NCBI GenBank assembly: GCA_903871855.1
Contig: CAIQIK010000016.1
Span: 1-64,000 of the forward strand
From: an uncultured Caldisericota bacterium
Lineage (GTDB): Bacteria; Caldisericota; Caldisericia; Cryosericales; Cryosericaceae
Direction of reading: 5' to 3'
Length of the DNA: 64,000 nucleotides
The notes under the pieces are model-generated. The model saw only the letters and a program-made list of their open reading frames with translations, made no database searches and had not been told where the DNA came from. The translations under genes and the position numbers were made by a program. The first letter of the stretch is position 1. The number at the start of each line of letters is the position of its first letter. This document shows, piece after piece, positions 44,233-53,359 of the stretch.

Positions 44233-44898
44233 TCAGTCTTCGCCATCGTCATTGCTTTCGGCGGTCACCGGCGGCTCCGAAGCGACGTCCACCATCGCCG
44301 GCCGCAGCAACATTTCTCCTAGCTTGTAGCCATCACGCAGGACTCTTACCACGGTATTCGCCGGCGCACCAGAGTCTGCAACGACACGGGCGATTTCGCA
44401 CGTTGCTGAATCATAGGCGCTGCCCTCCAGCCCCTCCAGCTTGTGAACTCCATTCCTCGCGAGAAACTGGTTCAGCTGTCCGAGAACGGCCTGAGAACCT
44501 ACAAGGAGGCTCGACTCATCCCGCGTCCCTTCGCCATGCTTCACGAGCTGATCAAAACTGTCGACCACTGCAAGCAGATCGCGAAACAAGGACAGCTTGG
44601 TCCTGGCTTCGAAGGAGCTCTTGTCACGCTGAAGCGTCGCCTGTTCGCGGATGCGTAGCATCTGCTCCTCGTGAACAGCACTCTTGAGACGGTCCACTTC
44701 GTTGTTGAGACGTTCACGCTCCTGCTGCAACTCCCGTATTCGGGATCCAGGCATTCTCAATGGCTCCCCTCCATCTTCGTCGTCATGGCCGGGAGCCAGG
44801 TCCAGGGGCACCCCGGGACTCGACTGACTACGTTCCGGCTCATCCTTTTCCATACCTCGGTCCTCACCAGCCACATACCGCCTGCTTTGGTTCATCAT
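44233..44898 (-). CDS. grpE: Nucleotide exchange factor GrpE
   Basis: Exchanges ADP for ATP on DnaK. Acidic N-terminus, a long coiled coil (IRELQQERERLNNEVDRLKSAV), LFRDLLAVVDSFDQLVKHGE, and a C-terminal beta wing with VVRVLRDGYKLGEMLLRPAMVDVA. 221 residues. ATG preceded by GGAGAG seven bases upstream. First gene of the heat-shock operon. Confidence 0.95.
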   Translation of the reverse strand: MMNQSRRYVAGEDRGMEKDEPERSQSSPGVPLDLAPGHDDEDGGEPLRMPGSRIRELQQERERLNNEVDRLKSAVHEEQMLRIREQATLQRDKSSFEARTKLSLFRDLLAVVDSFDQLVKHGEGTRDESSLLVGSQAVLGQLNQFLARNGVHKLEGLEGSAYDSATCEIARVVADSGAPANTVVRVLRDGYKLGEMLLRPAMVDVASEPPVTAESNDDGED

Positions 44899-44960
44899 GT
44901 GTAGGCTCTCCGGTTAATTCACGCCATATAGGCTGCATTCAGCCTTGATCTCTCTGGATG

Positions 44961-44987
44961 TTAGCACTCTCAGTACAGGACTGCTAA
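44961..44987 (-). promoter_or_regulatory. CIRCE operator (HrcA site) upstream of grpE
   Basis: TTAGCACTC - nine bases - GACTGCTAA, one mismatch from the perfect CIRCE inverted repeat TTAGCACTC-N9-GAGTGCTAA. It lies just downstream of the grpE promoter, where HrcA would block transcription until heat shock. hrcA is not in this operon or window. Confidence 0.9.
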
Positions 44988-44997
44988 TGATGTGACA

Positions 44998-45025
44998 ATT
45001 GTAGTGCAAAGCATACTGGTGTCAA
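44998..45025 (-). promoter_or_regulatory. Promoter of grpE-dnaK-dnaJ
   Basis: On the minus strand a perfect -35 (TTGACA), 16-base spacer and TACAAT (5/6) -10. The predicted start point falls at the edge of the CIRCE repeat, so repression is direct. Confidence 0.8.
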
Positions 45026-45046
45026 GCGCTCAGCTACCACAAACCG

Positions 45047-45074
45047 TTGATTTCTGGCGCAGTAACGCGATAAT
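45047..45074 (+). promoter_or_regulatory. Putative promoter of deoC-recO-glyQS
   Basis: TTGATT, 16-base spacer, GATAAT (5/6), about 30 bases before the deoC ATG and divergent from the grpE promoter. Nothing suggests that CIRCE controls this side. Confidence 0.55.
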
Positions 45075-45104
45075 ATGAGTGATTCCAATATTCGGAGGCA
45101 ATCA

Positions 45105-45779
45105 ATGTACACCGATCAGATTACGAGAAAGGAGCTCGCCAGCTTCATGGATCACACTCTCCTCAGGCCCGAGGCAACCTGCGCCGACATCGAGCGACTG
45201 TGCGCCGAGGCCGTGCAGCTCGGAACGGTGGCCGTATGTGTCAACTCATCAATGGTCGAAACCGCTTCTGCTGTCCTGAATGGGTCTGGCGTGCGCGTGG
45301 CGTCTGTCGTGGGTTTTCCACTTGGCGCAGCTCTGTCGGCGGCCAAGGCACGGGAGACTGAGTTGGCCGTCCGACACGGAGCATCGGAAATCGACACGGT
45401 CATCCAGATCGGATGGCTCAAGGAGAAGAATTACCGCGGAGTTGCACAAGACATTGCAGCGGTTGTTGAATCGGCCGGAGACGCTCTCGTAAAAGTCATT
45501 ATCGAAGCATGCCTCCTTACCGACGAGGAAAAACGGGTAGTATGTGCCATCGCCGTATCGGCGGGAGCGGGGTTTGTTAAAACGAGTACCGGCTTCAGCA
45601 AGGCAGGGGCTACGGAAGGCGATGTCCGGCTGATGCGCGAGGTCGTGGGCCCTCTCGTCGGCGTGAAAGCTGCAGGAGGTATCCGCGATCTTCACAGTGC
45701 CGTCGCTATGCTCAATGCAGGCGCAACCCGCCTCGGGGTATCCGCATCTGCCGCCATTCTTGCGGAGGCACAGCAGTAG
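45105..45779 (+). CDS. deoC: Deoxyribose-phosphate aldolase
   Basis: Class I aldolase splitting deoxyribose 5-phosphate to glyceraldehyde 3-phosphate and acetaldehyde. Motifs SFMDHTLLRPEAT, VVGFPLG, the lysine in LVKVIIEACLL and the Schiff-base lysine in AGFVKTSTGFS, then GVKAAGGIRD. I use the ATG giving MYTDQITRKEL (224 residues), with GGAGG six bases upstream; the ORF track starts ten codons earlier without a site. Confidence 0.95.
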   Translation: MYTDQITRKELASFMDHTLLRPEATCADIERLCAEAVQLGTVAVCVNSSMVETASAVLNGSGVRVASVVGFPLGAALSAAKARETELAVRHGASEIDTVIQIGWLKEKNYRGVAQDIAAVVESAGDALVKVIIEACLLTDEEKRVVCAIAVSAGAGFVKTSTGFSKAGATEGDVRLMREVVGPLVGVKAAGGIRDLHSAVAMLNAGATRLGVSASAAILAEAQQ

Positions 45780-45785
45780 CACTCG

Positions 45786-46568
45786 ATGGTCTATCATTGG
45801 ACACTCGCCTCCATTCTCCATGCTTCCAGGGTAGGAGAAAAGGATAAACGCCTGGTCCTCTTTTCCAGAGAGCTGGGCAAAGTGACCGCTGTTGCTCGAA
45901 GCACAGCAGTCCCGGACGCGAAGTGGTCAACCTCATTCGAACCGTTCTCGCTCCTCTACCTCCGACTATACGACCGTTCCCGCTTCCTGACTGTGGTCAG
46001 TTCAGAGGAACGCGTGGTCTACACCGGCGTTCTATCGTCTCTATCGAGATCGCTGAAAGGTATGGCAATGAACCAGCTGGCAGAATGCGTTCTTGAGCCA
46101 TCCTTAGAGGAGCCGAGCTTGTTTGCCGCCTACGTTACAGCTCTGTCGAGGCTCAACATTGCGGCGAATGCAGCCGAGGAAGACAGAGCCTTCTTGCAGT
46201 TCACTCTCGATGTCCTCACCGAACTCGGTTTCGGTGTCAGCTCTCTGCATTGTGAACGGTGTGGGGCTGCACTGGACAAAAATGTGCGCTTCTCCATGAG
46301 AGACAATGTCTTCCATTGCCTATCCTGTGCGACAGCCGAAACGGACGTAGCCCTCTCTCCCGAACTTGTCAGTTTCCTTCGGACCGGAGAAGGCAGCATC
46401 GATGCACGCCGTACGCTCACGGGTATCGCACTGACGCTGCGGCTGCTGAGGTCTGCCGCGGGTAAACTGGCTATCACACAAGCCTTCGAGCGATTCGCGC
46501 AGAACGCTGCTACACTGTTTCACACCGAAGCAAGAGAAGAACCCAAGGAGTCATGCAATGAACTTTGA
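45786..46568 (+). CDS. recO: DNA repair protein RecO
   Basis: Recombination mediator working with RecF/RecR. N-terminal OB fold (ASILHASRVGEKDKRLVLFSRELGKVTAVARS), a helical middle, and a four-cysteine zinc site (CERCG...CLSC). 260 residues. No strong Shine-Dalgarno; it begins six bases after deoC and overlaps glyQ by 11 bases. Confidence 0.88.
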   Translation: MVYHWTLASILHASRVGEKDKRLVLFSRELGKVTAVARSTAVPDAKWSTSFEPFSLLYLRLYDRSRFLTVVSSEERVVYTGVLSSLSRSLKGMAMNQLAECVLEPSLEEPSLFAAYVTALSRLNIAANAAEEDRAFLQFTLDVLTELGFGVSSLHCERCGAALDKNVRFSMRDNVFHCLSCATAETDVALSPELVSFLRTGEGSIDARRTLTGIALTLRLLRSAAGKLAITQAFERFAQNAATLFHTEAREEPKESCNEL

Positions 46569-47406
46569 AGAAATGGTTTCCAAACTGGAGCACTTCTGGG
46601 AAGGCGAAGGTTGCACGCGCCTGTTTCCATATGATCAGGAAGTAGGGGCAGGTACACTGAGCCCATACACATTCCTCCGAGTGTTGGGGCGCAAACCTTG
46701 GAAAGCCGTCTACGTACAACCGTCGCGACGTCCAGCAGACGGTCGGTACGGCGAGAACCCCAACCGTCTCTATATGCATCACCAGTTGCAGGTTATCGTC
46801 AAGCCTCCCACCACCGATATCCAGGACACATACCTGCGAAGCTTCACCCTGCTGGGCCTCAAACCGGCCGAACACGACATCCGGTTTGTCGAGGATAACT
46901 GGGAGACGCCGGTACTCGGGGCTGCGGGCGTCGGCTGGGAAGTCTGGCTCGACGGCATGGAAGTAACGCAGTTCACGTACTTCCAGCAAGCAGGCGGCCA
47001 GGAAGTCCCCGTTGTGGCAGTCGAGATAACGTATGGTCTCGAACGGCTTGCCATGTTCGTTCAGGAGAAGGAAAACGTCTACGAACTGGAATGGCATGAT
47101 GGCGTCACCTATGGAGACCTGCGACAGCAGGTCGAGCGGGAGAACAGTATCTACTCCTTTGAGCAGGCTGACGTCGAGGCGCTTGTCACAATGTTCGACC
47201 TTTGTGAAAAGGAGTCCCAACGCATGATCGACAAGAAACTCATCACTCCTGCCTACGAGTATCTCCTCAAATGCTCACATACGTTCAACATCCTTGACGC
47301 CCGTGGCACCGTCGGGGTTTCTCAACGTATGGCCTACCTTGCCCGCGTACGCCGCCTCGCATATGGCTGCGCGAACCTCTATCTAGAGAACGAGAACCAT
47401 GAGTGA
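46558..47406 (+). CDS. glyQ: Glycine--tRNA ligase alpha subunit
   Basis: Catalytic subunit of the bacterial alpha2beta2 glycyl-tRNA synthetase. LEHFWEGEGCT, EVGAGTLSPYTFLRVLG, VQPSRRPADGRYGENPNRLYMHHQ and VEDNWETPVLGAAGVGWEVW are hallmark sequences. 282 residues. AAGGAG lies seven bases before the ATG. Confidence 0.97.
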   Translation: MNFEEMVSKLEHFWEGEGCTRLFPYDQEVGAGTLSPYTFLRVLGRKPWKAVYVQPSRRPADGRYGENPNRLYMHHQLQVIVKPPTTDIQDTYLRSFTLLGLKPAEHDIRFVEDNWETPVLGAAGVGWEVWLDGMEVTQFTYFQQAGGQEVPVVAVEITYGLERLAMFVQEKENVYELEWHDGVTYGDLRQQVERENSIYSFEQADVEALVTMFDLCEKESQRMIDKKLITPAYEYLLKCSHTFNILDARGTVGVSQRMAYLARVRRLAYGCANLYLENENHE

Positions 47407-49474
47407 TCTGCTGATCGAAATCTTGACCGAGGAACTTCCGGCACGCTTCGTGGACAACGCTCAGACGCAACTTGTCGAGCATGTCACAGCACATCTCGAC
47501 GAGTTCTTCATCGGACATGGAGATGTGCACGGCTTCTCCACGCCACGGCGACTTGTCGTCCTGGCTCAGAACATCAAGGAGCAGACGGATGCCCGTACAA
47601 TCGAAGTAAAAGGGCCAGCCAAAGCGTCGGGCTACGACGCTCAGGGAAATCCAACACCGGCTCTGCTCGGCTTCTGCAGAGGACAGGGCGTAGATCCTGC
47701 CGACACTTATGTCGTGGACGTCGCTGGCAAGTCATACGTCTTCGCCCGGAAAACGGTTCCGGGGCAGAAGTCCTCTGAGCTCATCGAGGCCTTTCTCCCT
47801 CGCCTGCCCCACGAAGTCACGTTCCCCAAGATGATGCACTGGGAGGAGACCGGGTTCCAGTTTGCGCGCCCCATTCGTGGATTGCTTGCGCTGCTTGGCA
47901 CCGAAGTCCTTCACTGGAAAGTAGCTGGAGTAATGAGCTCGAACACGACGTTCGGCCTCCGCGTCGGCAAGCCGAAGTCCATTACAGTCACGTCACCGGA
48001 CGACTATATGCGACGGCTGCGTGAAGCATTTGTCATCGTGGACCCCGCCGAACGTCGCCGTCTGATCGAACGACAGGCAGACAAACTGTTGAAGCCTCTT
48101 GGCTTCAAGCTCGGAGACACTATGAGCGACCTGCTGGACGAGGTTGTGAACCTCGTCGAATACCCGTCGGTCTTCCTGGGCGACCTTCCGAAGACAGCTA
48201 CCGAGCTCCCTGAAAGCGTCGTCCGTTCTGTGCTCCAGCAACAGATGCATTCCTTCCTGGTGTACGACCAGAACGGGAACGTCGTTCCACATTTCCTGAG
48301 TGTGCGCAACGGCCTTACCGACTTCATCGACATCGTGCGACGAGGCAACGAGAGTGTCGCCAATGCCCGTCTTCTGGATGCAGCCTTTTTCATCCAGGAA
48401 GACATGCGTGAGTCTCTGGAAGCATATGTTGGTCGACTGGATACTCTGATTTTCATGGATAAACTCGGCACCATGGCTGCCAAGACCCTACGGCTCGAGC
48501 GACTGGCCGCCGGCGCGACCGCGTACGCTCTCGTGACGCCGGAAGAGGAGGCAACTCTCGTCTCTGCAGCCCACCTCTCCAAAGCAGATCTTGCTACCAG
48601 CATGGTGAAGGAGTATACGTCGCTCCAAGGGGAAATCGGCAGCGTCTATCTCTCGCGTGCCGGCGGTTCACCGGACATTGTGTTCGCCATTCGTGAGCAG
48701 TATCTGCCTCGATCTCCTTTGGAAGACATTCCAGCAACGAGGGCTGGTCGATTGCTCGGAGTCATCGACAAGGTCGACACGCTCACCGGGATCCTTGGTA
48801 CCGGCTTCAACCCTTCCGGGTCGGAAGACCCTTACGGCCTCCGGCGTGCTGGCAACGGCATCGTCCGCACGATTGTCGAGTCACGTGAGTCTGTGGACCT
48901 GGAGGCGCTTGTGAGGAAAGCGATCGAGGCGCATCAGACCACTGGATCCCTGCCACATCCTGAAGACCTGCAGCAGAGAGTCATGGACTACCTGAAAGGA
49001 CGCATCGTCCAGTATTTCAAGGAGAAACAGCTGATCAGGGAATACGCCGCACTCGAATTCCTCCCCCTTGTCGAACTGGCTACCATTCCCGAACGCATGC
49101 AGGCGCTGCATGAAGCGGCCGGTGACGCCAACCTCGTGACTCTTGCAGACAGCCATCGCAGGATACAGAACATCACCAAAGGGCTTCCCACTGCGACGAG
49201 CCTGCCTGCAGACCTGCTGTTGACGGACCCCGAGGAACTTGCGCTCAGACAGGCGGCCGAGGCTGCTGCACCGCGTATTCGCCAGTTCCTGACAGTACGT
49301 AAGTATGCTGAGGCGATCCGCACGTGTGAGGAACTCGCTGTTCCTGTCACAGCTTTCTTTGACCGCATCCTCGTGATGGCCGCCGACGAACGCGTGCGAA
49401 GCGCACGCCTATTGCTTTTGTGCTACCTGAAGTATATACTTGGGCTTGTTTGCGATTATTCCAAGCTAACCTAG
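47399..49474 (+). CDS. glyS: Glycine--tRNA ligase beta subunit
   Basis: tRNA-binding partner of GlyQ, 691 residues. N-terminal LLIEILTEELPARFV, FPKMMHWEETGFQFARPIRGLLAL, LVEYPSVFLGDLP, an HD-like middle (RAGRLLGVIDKVDTLTGILGTG) and the C-terminal anticodon-binding helices ending FFDRILVMAADERVRSARLLLL. Overlaps glyQ by eight bases, as in many bacteria. Confidence 0.96.
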   Translation: MSDLLIEILTEELPARFVDNAQTQLVEHVTAHLDEFFIGHGDVHGFSTPRRLVVLAQNIKEQTDARTIEVKGPAKASGYDAQGNPTPALLGFCRGQGVDPADTYVVDVAGKSYVFARKTVPGQKSSELIEAFLPRLPHEVTFPKMMHWEETGFQFARPIRGLLALLGTEVLHWKVAGVMSSNTTFGLRVGKPKSITVTSPDDYMRRLREAFVIVDPAERRRLIERQADKLLKPLGFKLGDTMSDLLDEVVNLVEYPSVFLGDLPKTATELPESVVRSVLQQQMHSFLVYDQNGNVVPHFLSVRNGLTDFIDIVRRGNESVANARLLDAAFFIQEDMRESLEAYVGRLDTLIFMDKLGTMAAKTLRLERLAAGATAYALVTPEEEATLVSAAHLSKADLATSMVKEYTSLQGEIGSVYLSRAGGSPDIVFAIREQYLPRSPLEDIPATRAGRLLGVIDKVDTLTGILGTGFNPSGSEDPYGLRRAGNGIVRTIVESRESVDLEALVRKAIEAHQTTGSLPHPEDLQQRVMDYLKGRIVQYFKEKQLIREYAALEFLPLVELATIPERMQALHEAAGDANLVTLADSHRRIQNITKGLPTATSLPADLLLTDPEELALRQAAEAAAPRIRQFLTVRKYAEAIRTCEELAVPVTAFFDRILVMAADERVRSARLLLLCYLKYILGLVCDYSKLT

Positions 49475-49491
49475 GCGTGACAGGAGGAACC

Positions 49492-52143
49492 ATGGACCAG
49501 CGGACGTTCGTCTACGATTTCGAAGAAGGCAGCAAGGAGATGAAGACCATCCTTGGAGGAAAGGGGGCAGGTCTGGCAGAAATGACCAAGATCGGGCTTC
49601 CCGTACCCCCCGGTTTCACGATCTCGACTGAGATGTGCCCTGAGTACCTCAAGGCCGGTGATATTTCGGAGGCTCTGAAAAATGAGATCAGAGAGCACCT
49701 CACCCGCTTGGAGGACAAGCTGGGCAAGAAATTCGGTTCATCTCAGAACCCGCTGTTGGTCTCCGTTCGCTCTGGAGCAGCAGTCTCGATGCCTGGCATG
49801 ATGGATACCATCCTCAATCTCGGTCTCAATATCGAGACAGTTGAGGGTCTGGCAACGCTCACGGATAATCTCCGCTTTGCCTGGGACTCCTATCGACGGT
49901 TCACGCAGATGTATGGCAATGTCGTGCTTGGGATCGTGCATGATGACTTTGAGAGGATCCTGGGAGAGCAGAAACAGCTCCAGGGTGTCACACTGGACAC
50001 AGATCTGTCGGTTGACAGTCTGAAGGCCCTCGTCCAGAAGTACTTTGCGCTTGTTCAGGAAAAGACCGGCAAACCTTTCCCGCAGGACCCGATGGACCAG
50101 TTGCTCGGGGCGGTGGGCGCCGTATTCCGCTCATGGAATACTGAGCGAGCCATCACCTATCGCAAAATCGAAAAAATCAGCGGACTCATTGGCACAGCAG
50201 ACACGGTTCAGTCCATGGTCTTTGGCAACATGGGCAACGACTCTGCAACGGGTGTTTGTTTCACCCGTGACAATTCCACCGGGGCCAAGCGTTTCTCGGG
50301 CGAGTACCTCATCAACGCTCAGGGTGAAGACGTTGTCGCCGGCATTCGTACGCCCAAGAATATCGACGCAATGGAAACAGAGATGCCCGAAACGTACAGT
50401 CGGCTTGTCGAGGTATCGCTTCTCCTCGAGAAGCACTATCGTGATATGCAGGACATGGAGTTCACGGTCGAACGGGGCAAGCTGTTCATGCTGCAGACCC
50501 GTAATGCCAAACGAAGCCCCGTCGCAGCCGTCAAGGTTGCCGTCGACATGGTCGTTGAAGGTCTCCTCACCAAAGAAGAAGCTGTCATGCGCGTGACTCC
50601 CACCCAGCTCGACACCCTGCTGCACCCACAGGTAGACCCACGGGCCAAGGTTCAGGTCATTGCCACGGCAATCCCCGCCTCCCCTGGTGCCGGCTATGGA
50701 AAAGTAATCTTCGAGTCAAAGAAGGCCGCCGAGCTCGGTGAAGCGGGAGAGAAGGTTGTTCTCGTTCGGCAGGACACGTCTCCCGAGGACATTGATGGTA
50801 TCTCCAAGGCTCAGGCGACATTGACGACGCGTGGTGGTGCCTCGGCGCATGCGGCACTCGTAGCCCGTGGGCTCGGCAAACCGTGTGTGGTCGGCGCCGA
50901 TCAGATCAAGCTCAACAACATGGAGAAGACCTTTACGGCAAATGGCGTAACCGTTCACGAGGGTGACGTCATCACAGTGAACGGCACGACCGGTGAAGTC
51001 ATCCTTGGCCAGGCCCCAATGGTCGATGCCGAGCAGACTGCCGAACTTACTACCCTGCTTGGCTATGCAGACGGCATTCGCCGTCTCGGTGTACGCGCCA
51101 ACGCAGACACACCTGCGAATGCCCACAAGGCACGCGCTTTTGGCGCAGAGGGCATTGGTTTGTGTCGCACAGAGCGCATGTTCAACGATCCCGACCGTCT
51201 TCCACTCATGCAGGAGATGGTCATTGCGGGTTCGCTCGAAGAGCGCACCCCCGCCCTCGAGAAACTGCTTCCCATGCAGCGCGAGGACTTCGAGAAGATC
51301 CTTGAGGCCATGGATGGTCTCCCGGTCATCATTCGTCTGCTGGACCCGCCTCTCCACGAGTTTTTGCCCCAGTGGGACCGCCTCGTGAGTGAACTGGCAG
51401 AGGCCAAGGCTGCGAGTGATCCCTTCCGAGTCGCTTATGTGGAGAAAGTTATGAAGCGCTACGGCGAGCTCAAGGAGTTCAACCCGATGATCGGGTTCCG
51501 CGGCTGCCGCGTTGGAATCGTGTATCCCGACATTTACGAGCTGCAGGTCCGTGCAATCGCCGAGGCAACTGCCACGCTGGTTAAGCGAGGATTGCATCCG
51601 ATGCCCGAGATCATGCTCCCACTCGTTGGCCACGTCAATGAGATCAAGCAGCTCAAGCCCCTGGTTCAGGAACAGCTCGACAAGGTGTTCGAACGCGAGG
51701 GCATCACCGTTGTTGTGAAGATCGGTACCATGGTCGAAGTGCCGCGTGCATGCCTGACCGCAGATGAGATCGCCGAGTATGCCGAGTTCTTCAGCTTTGG
51801 CACCAATGACCTCACCCAGACGACGTATGCCTATAGCCGTGATGATGCCGCAGGCACATTCCTGCCGACTTACCTTGAGTCAAAGGTCTTGGACGTCGAC
51901 CCATTCCAGACCATCGACCGGAAAGGCGTGGGCAAGCTCATCCGCATCGCGGTGGTCCTTGGTCGCCAGACGAACCCTCATATTGAAATCGGTATCTGCG
52001 GGGAACAGGGGGGCGAGGCTGATTCGATCGACTTCTGTCACACCTCCGGACTTGACTACGTCTCCTGCTCGGCTCCACGCGTTCCCATCGCGCGCCTTGC
52101 TGCTGCGCAGGCCGCCATCAAGAACAGGCTGGCCGTCAGTTAA
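49492..52143 (+). CDS. ppdK: Pyruvate, phosphate dikinase
   Basis: Interconverts pyruvate + ATP + Pi with PEP + AMP + PPi, serving gluconeogenesis or PPi-linked glycolysis. N-terminal nucleotide domain (LGGKGAGLAEMTKIGLPVPPGFTIS, MPGMMDTILNLGLN), swivelling His domain with TRGGASAHAALVARGLGKPCVVG, and the C-terminal PEP domain (GLCRTERMF, GICGEQGGEADSIDFCHTSGLDYVSCS). The usual GGMTSHAA active-site segment reads GGASAHAA: the catalytic histidine is kept, but the regulatory threonine position is serine. Start moved to the ATG with GGAGGAACC upstream (883 residues); the ORF track adds 24 codons from the end of glyS. Confidence 0.96.
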   Translation: MDQRTFVYDFEEGSKEMKTILGGKGAGLAEMTKIGLPVPPGFTISTEMCPEYLKAGDISEALKNEIREHLTRLEDKLGKKFGSSQNPLLVSVRSGAAVSMPGMMDTILNLGLNIETVEGLATLTDNLRFAWDSYRRFTQMYGNVVLGIVHDDFERILGEQKQLQGVTLDTDLSVDSLKALVQKYFALVQEKTGKPFPQDPMDQLLGAVGAVFRSWNTERAITYRKIEKISGLIGTADTVQSMVFGNMGNDSATGVCFTRDNSTGAKRFSGEYLINAQGEDVVAGIRTPKNIDAMETEMPETYSRLVEVSLLLEKHYRDMQDMEFTVERGKLFMLQTRNAKRSPVAAVKVAVDMVVEGLLTKEEAVMRVTPTQLDTLLHPQVDPRAKVQVIATAIPASPGAGYGKVIFESKKAAELGEAGEKVVLVRQDTSPEDIDGISKAQATLTTRGGASAHAALVARGLGKPCVVGADQIKLNNMEKTFTANGVTVHEGDVITVNGTTGEVILGQAPMVDAEQTAELTTLLGYADGIRRLGVRANADTPANAHKARAFGAEGIGLCRTERMFNDPDRLPLMQEMVIAGSLEERTPALEKLLPMQREDFEKILEAMDGLPVIIRLLDPPLHEFLPQWDRLVSELAEAKAASDPFRVAYVEKVMKRYGELKEFNPMIGFRGCRVGIVYPDIYELQVRAIAEATATLVKRGLHPMPEIMLPLVGHVNEIKQLKPLVQEQLDKVFEREGITVVVKIGTMVEVPRACLTADEIAEYAEFFSFGTNDLTQTTYAYSRDDAAGTFLPTYLESKVLDVDPFQTIDRKGVGKLIRIAVVLGRQTNPHIEIGICGEQGGEADSIDFCHTSGLDYVSCSAPRVPIARLAAAQAAIKNRLAVS

Positions 52144-52159
52144 TACAGAATCCTCATAG

Positions 52160-53266
52160 ATGCTACCTATCACAAACTACCGGGATAGGGAAGGGAGGCT
52201 GCTCTCTCAGAGAGCAGCCTTTGGCATTGCCAGCAAAGGACGAGCCTTGCCTGAAAGCGATGACGGCATCCGATCGCCATTTCAGAAGGACCGAGACCGC
52301 ATTATTCACTCGAGAGCATTCCGTAGGCTCCAGTACAAGACGCAGGTCTTCATGGCACCAAAGGGTGATGAAATACGCACACGGCTCACGCACACCCTCG
52401 AGGTCGCGCAACTGTCGCGTTCGGTGTCTGAAGCTCTCGGTCTCAACGAGGACCTCGCCGAAGCGATTGCTCTGGGTCACGACCTTGGCCATGCACCATT
52501 CGGACACACCGGAGAAGCGGTCCTGGACATAAAACTGAAGAGTATTGATCCCGGATTGGGGTTCGAGCATGCACTGCAGAGCCTTCGGGTAGTCGACACG
52601 CTGGAGCGTCGTGAGCGTGGGCATGGTGACGTGCTCTTTGGGCTCAATCTCACGTATGAGACCCGCAATGGTATAGCCTCTCACAGCAAAGGGCTTGAAG
52701 AAATGTGCAAGCTCGATGACATGCAGAGTCCACAGACTCTGGAGGGGCAAATCGTGCGACTCTGTGATAGAGTCGCTTATGTTAACCACGACCTCGATGA
52801 CGCCATACACGCCGGGATTATCGATACGACCGACGTCCCGGCAATGACGGTGGATGCGCTGGGCACTTTCTATTCGCAACGCCTCGATACGATGGTACTG
52901 GACATCATCCGGTCCAGTTCCGCCGCCGGCGAAATCATCATGAGCCGACCCATACAGGAGGCCATGGACAACCTGATGCTTTTCCTGAAAGACAGGGTAT
53001 ACCTGGATTCGGAACCAAAACGCGAAGAAGGGAAAGCATGTGACCTGCTATCCCGCATTTTCGACTTCTGCATGCAAGACGTCAGGCGCATGGAGTCCTA
53101 CCTGCGAGAGCACCCCATGACCTGCGAGTCAGACGATCCGGTTTCCATGCTCCGTGGAGATCTCCGGAGCACGGCACGGATCGTGACGGACTATGTCGCC
53201 TCGATGACAGATCGAATGGCGCTCAAGGTGGCAACAGAACTGGTGATTCCGCACATCTACGTCTAG
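52160..53266 (+). CDS. dgt: Deoxyguanosinetriphosphate triphosphohydrolase-like protein (HD domain)
   Basis: dNTP triphosphohydrolase of the type 2 dGTPase group. SPFQKDRDRIIHSRAFRRLQYKTQVF at the start, then HD-domain metal ligands in TRLTHTLEVAQ and GHDLGHAPFGHTGE, NGIASHSKG and DRVAYVNHDLDDA. 368 residues. The ATG has no clear Shine-Dalgarno. dgt-dnaG-rpoD order is common in Gram-positive-type genomes. Confidence 0.92.
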   Translation: MLPITNYRDREGRLLSQRAAFGIASKGRALPESDDGIRSPFQKDRDRIIHSRAFRRLQYKTQVFMAPKGDEIRTRLTHTLEVAQLSRSVSEALGLNEDLAEAIALGHDLGHAPFGHTGEAVLDIKLKSIDPGLGFEHALQSLRVVDTLERRERGHGDVLFGLNLTYETRNGIASHSKGLEEMCKLDDMQSPQTLEGQIVRLCDRVAYVNHDLDDAIHAGIIDTTDVPAMTVDALGTFYSQRLDTMVLDIIRSSSAAGEIIMSRPIQEAMDNLMLFLKDRVYLDSEPKREEGKACDLLSRIFDFCMQDVRRMESYLREHPMTCESDDPVSMLRGDLRSTARIVTDYVASMTDRMALKVATELVIPHIYV

Positions 53267-53300
53267 AAAACCCGAAAACACCGATTGTGGTGCGTCTGTG

Positions 53301-53333
53301 AGGAGGCCGGGAACGATTCAGGCCTCCTTTCTC
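53301..53333 (+). terminator. Terminator between dgt and dnaG
   Basis: AGGAGGCC pairs with GGCCTCCT around a 12-base loop, followed by TTCTC. A moderate Rho-independent terminator that would separate dnaG-rpoD from upstream transcription. No strong promoter for dnaG was found in the 27 bases that remain. Confidence 0.6.
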
Positions 53334-53359
53334 GTATACCTAGGTGGTAACCACTACAC

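Noticed and set aside
50716-51633. 305-aa minus-strand ORF
   Set aside because: Antisense shadow of ppdK.
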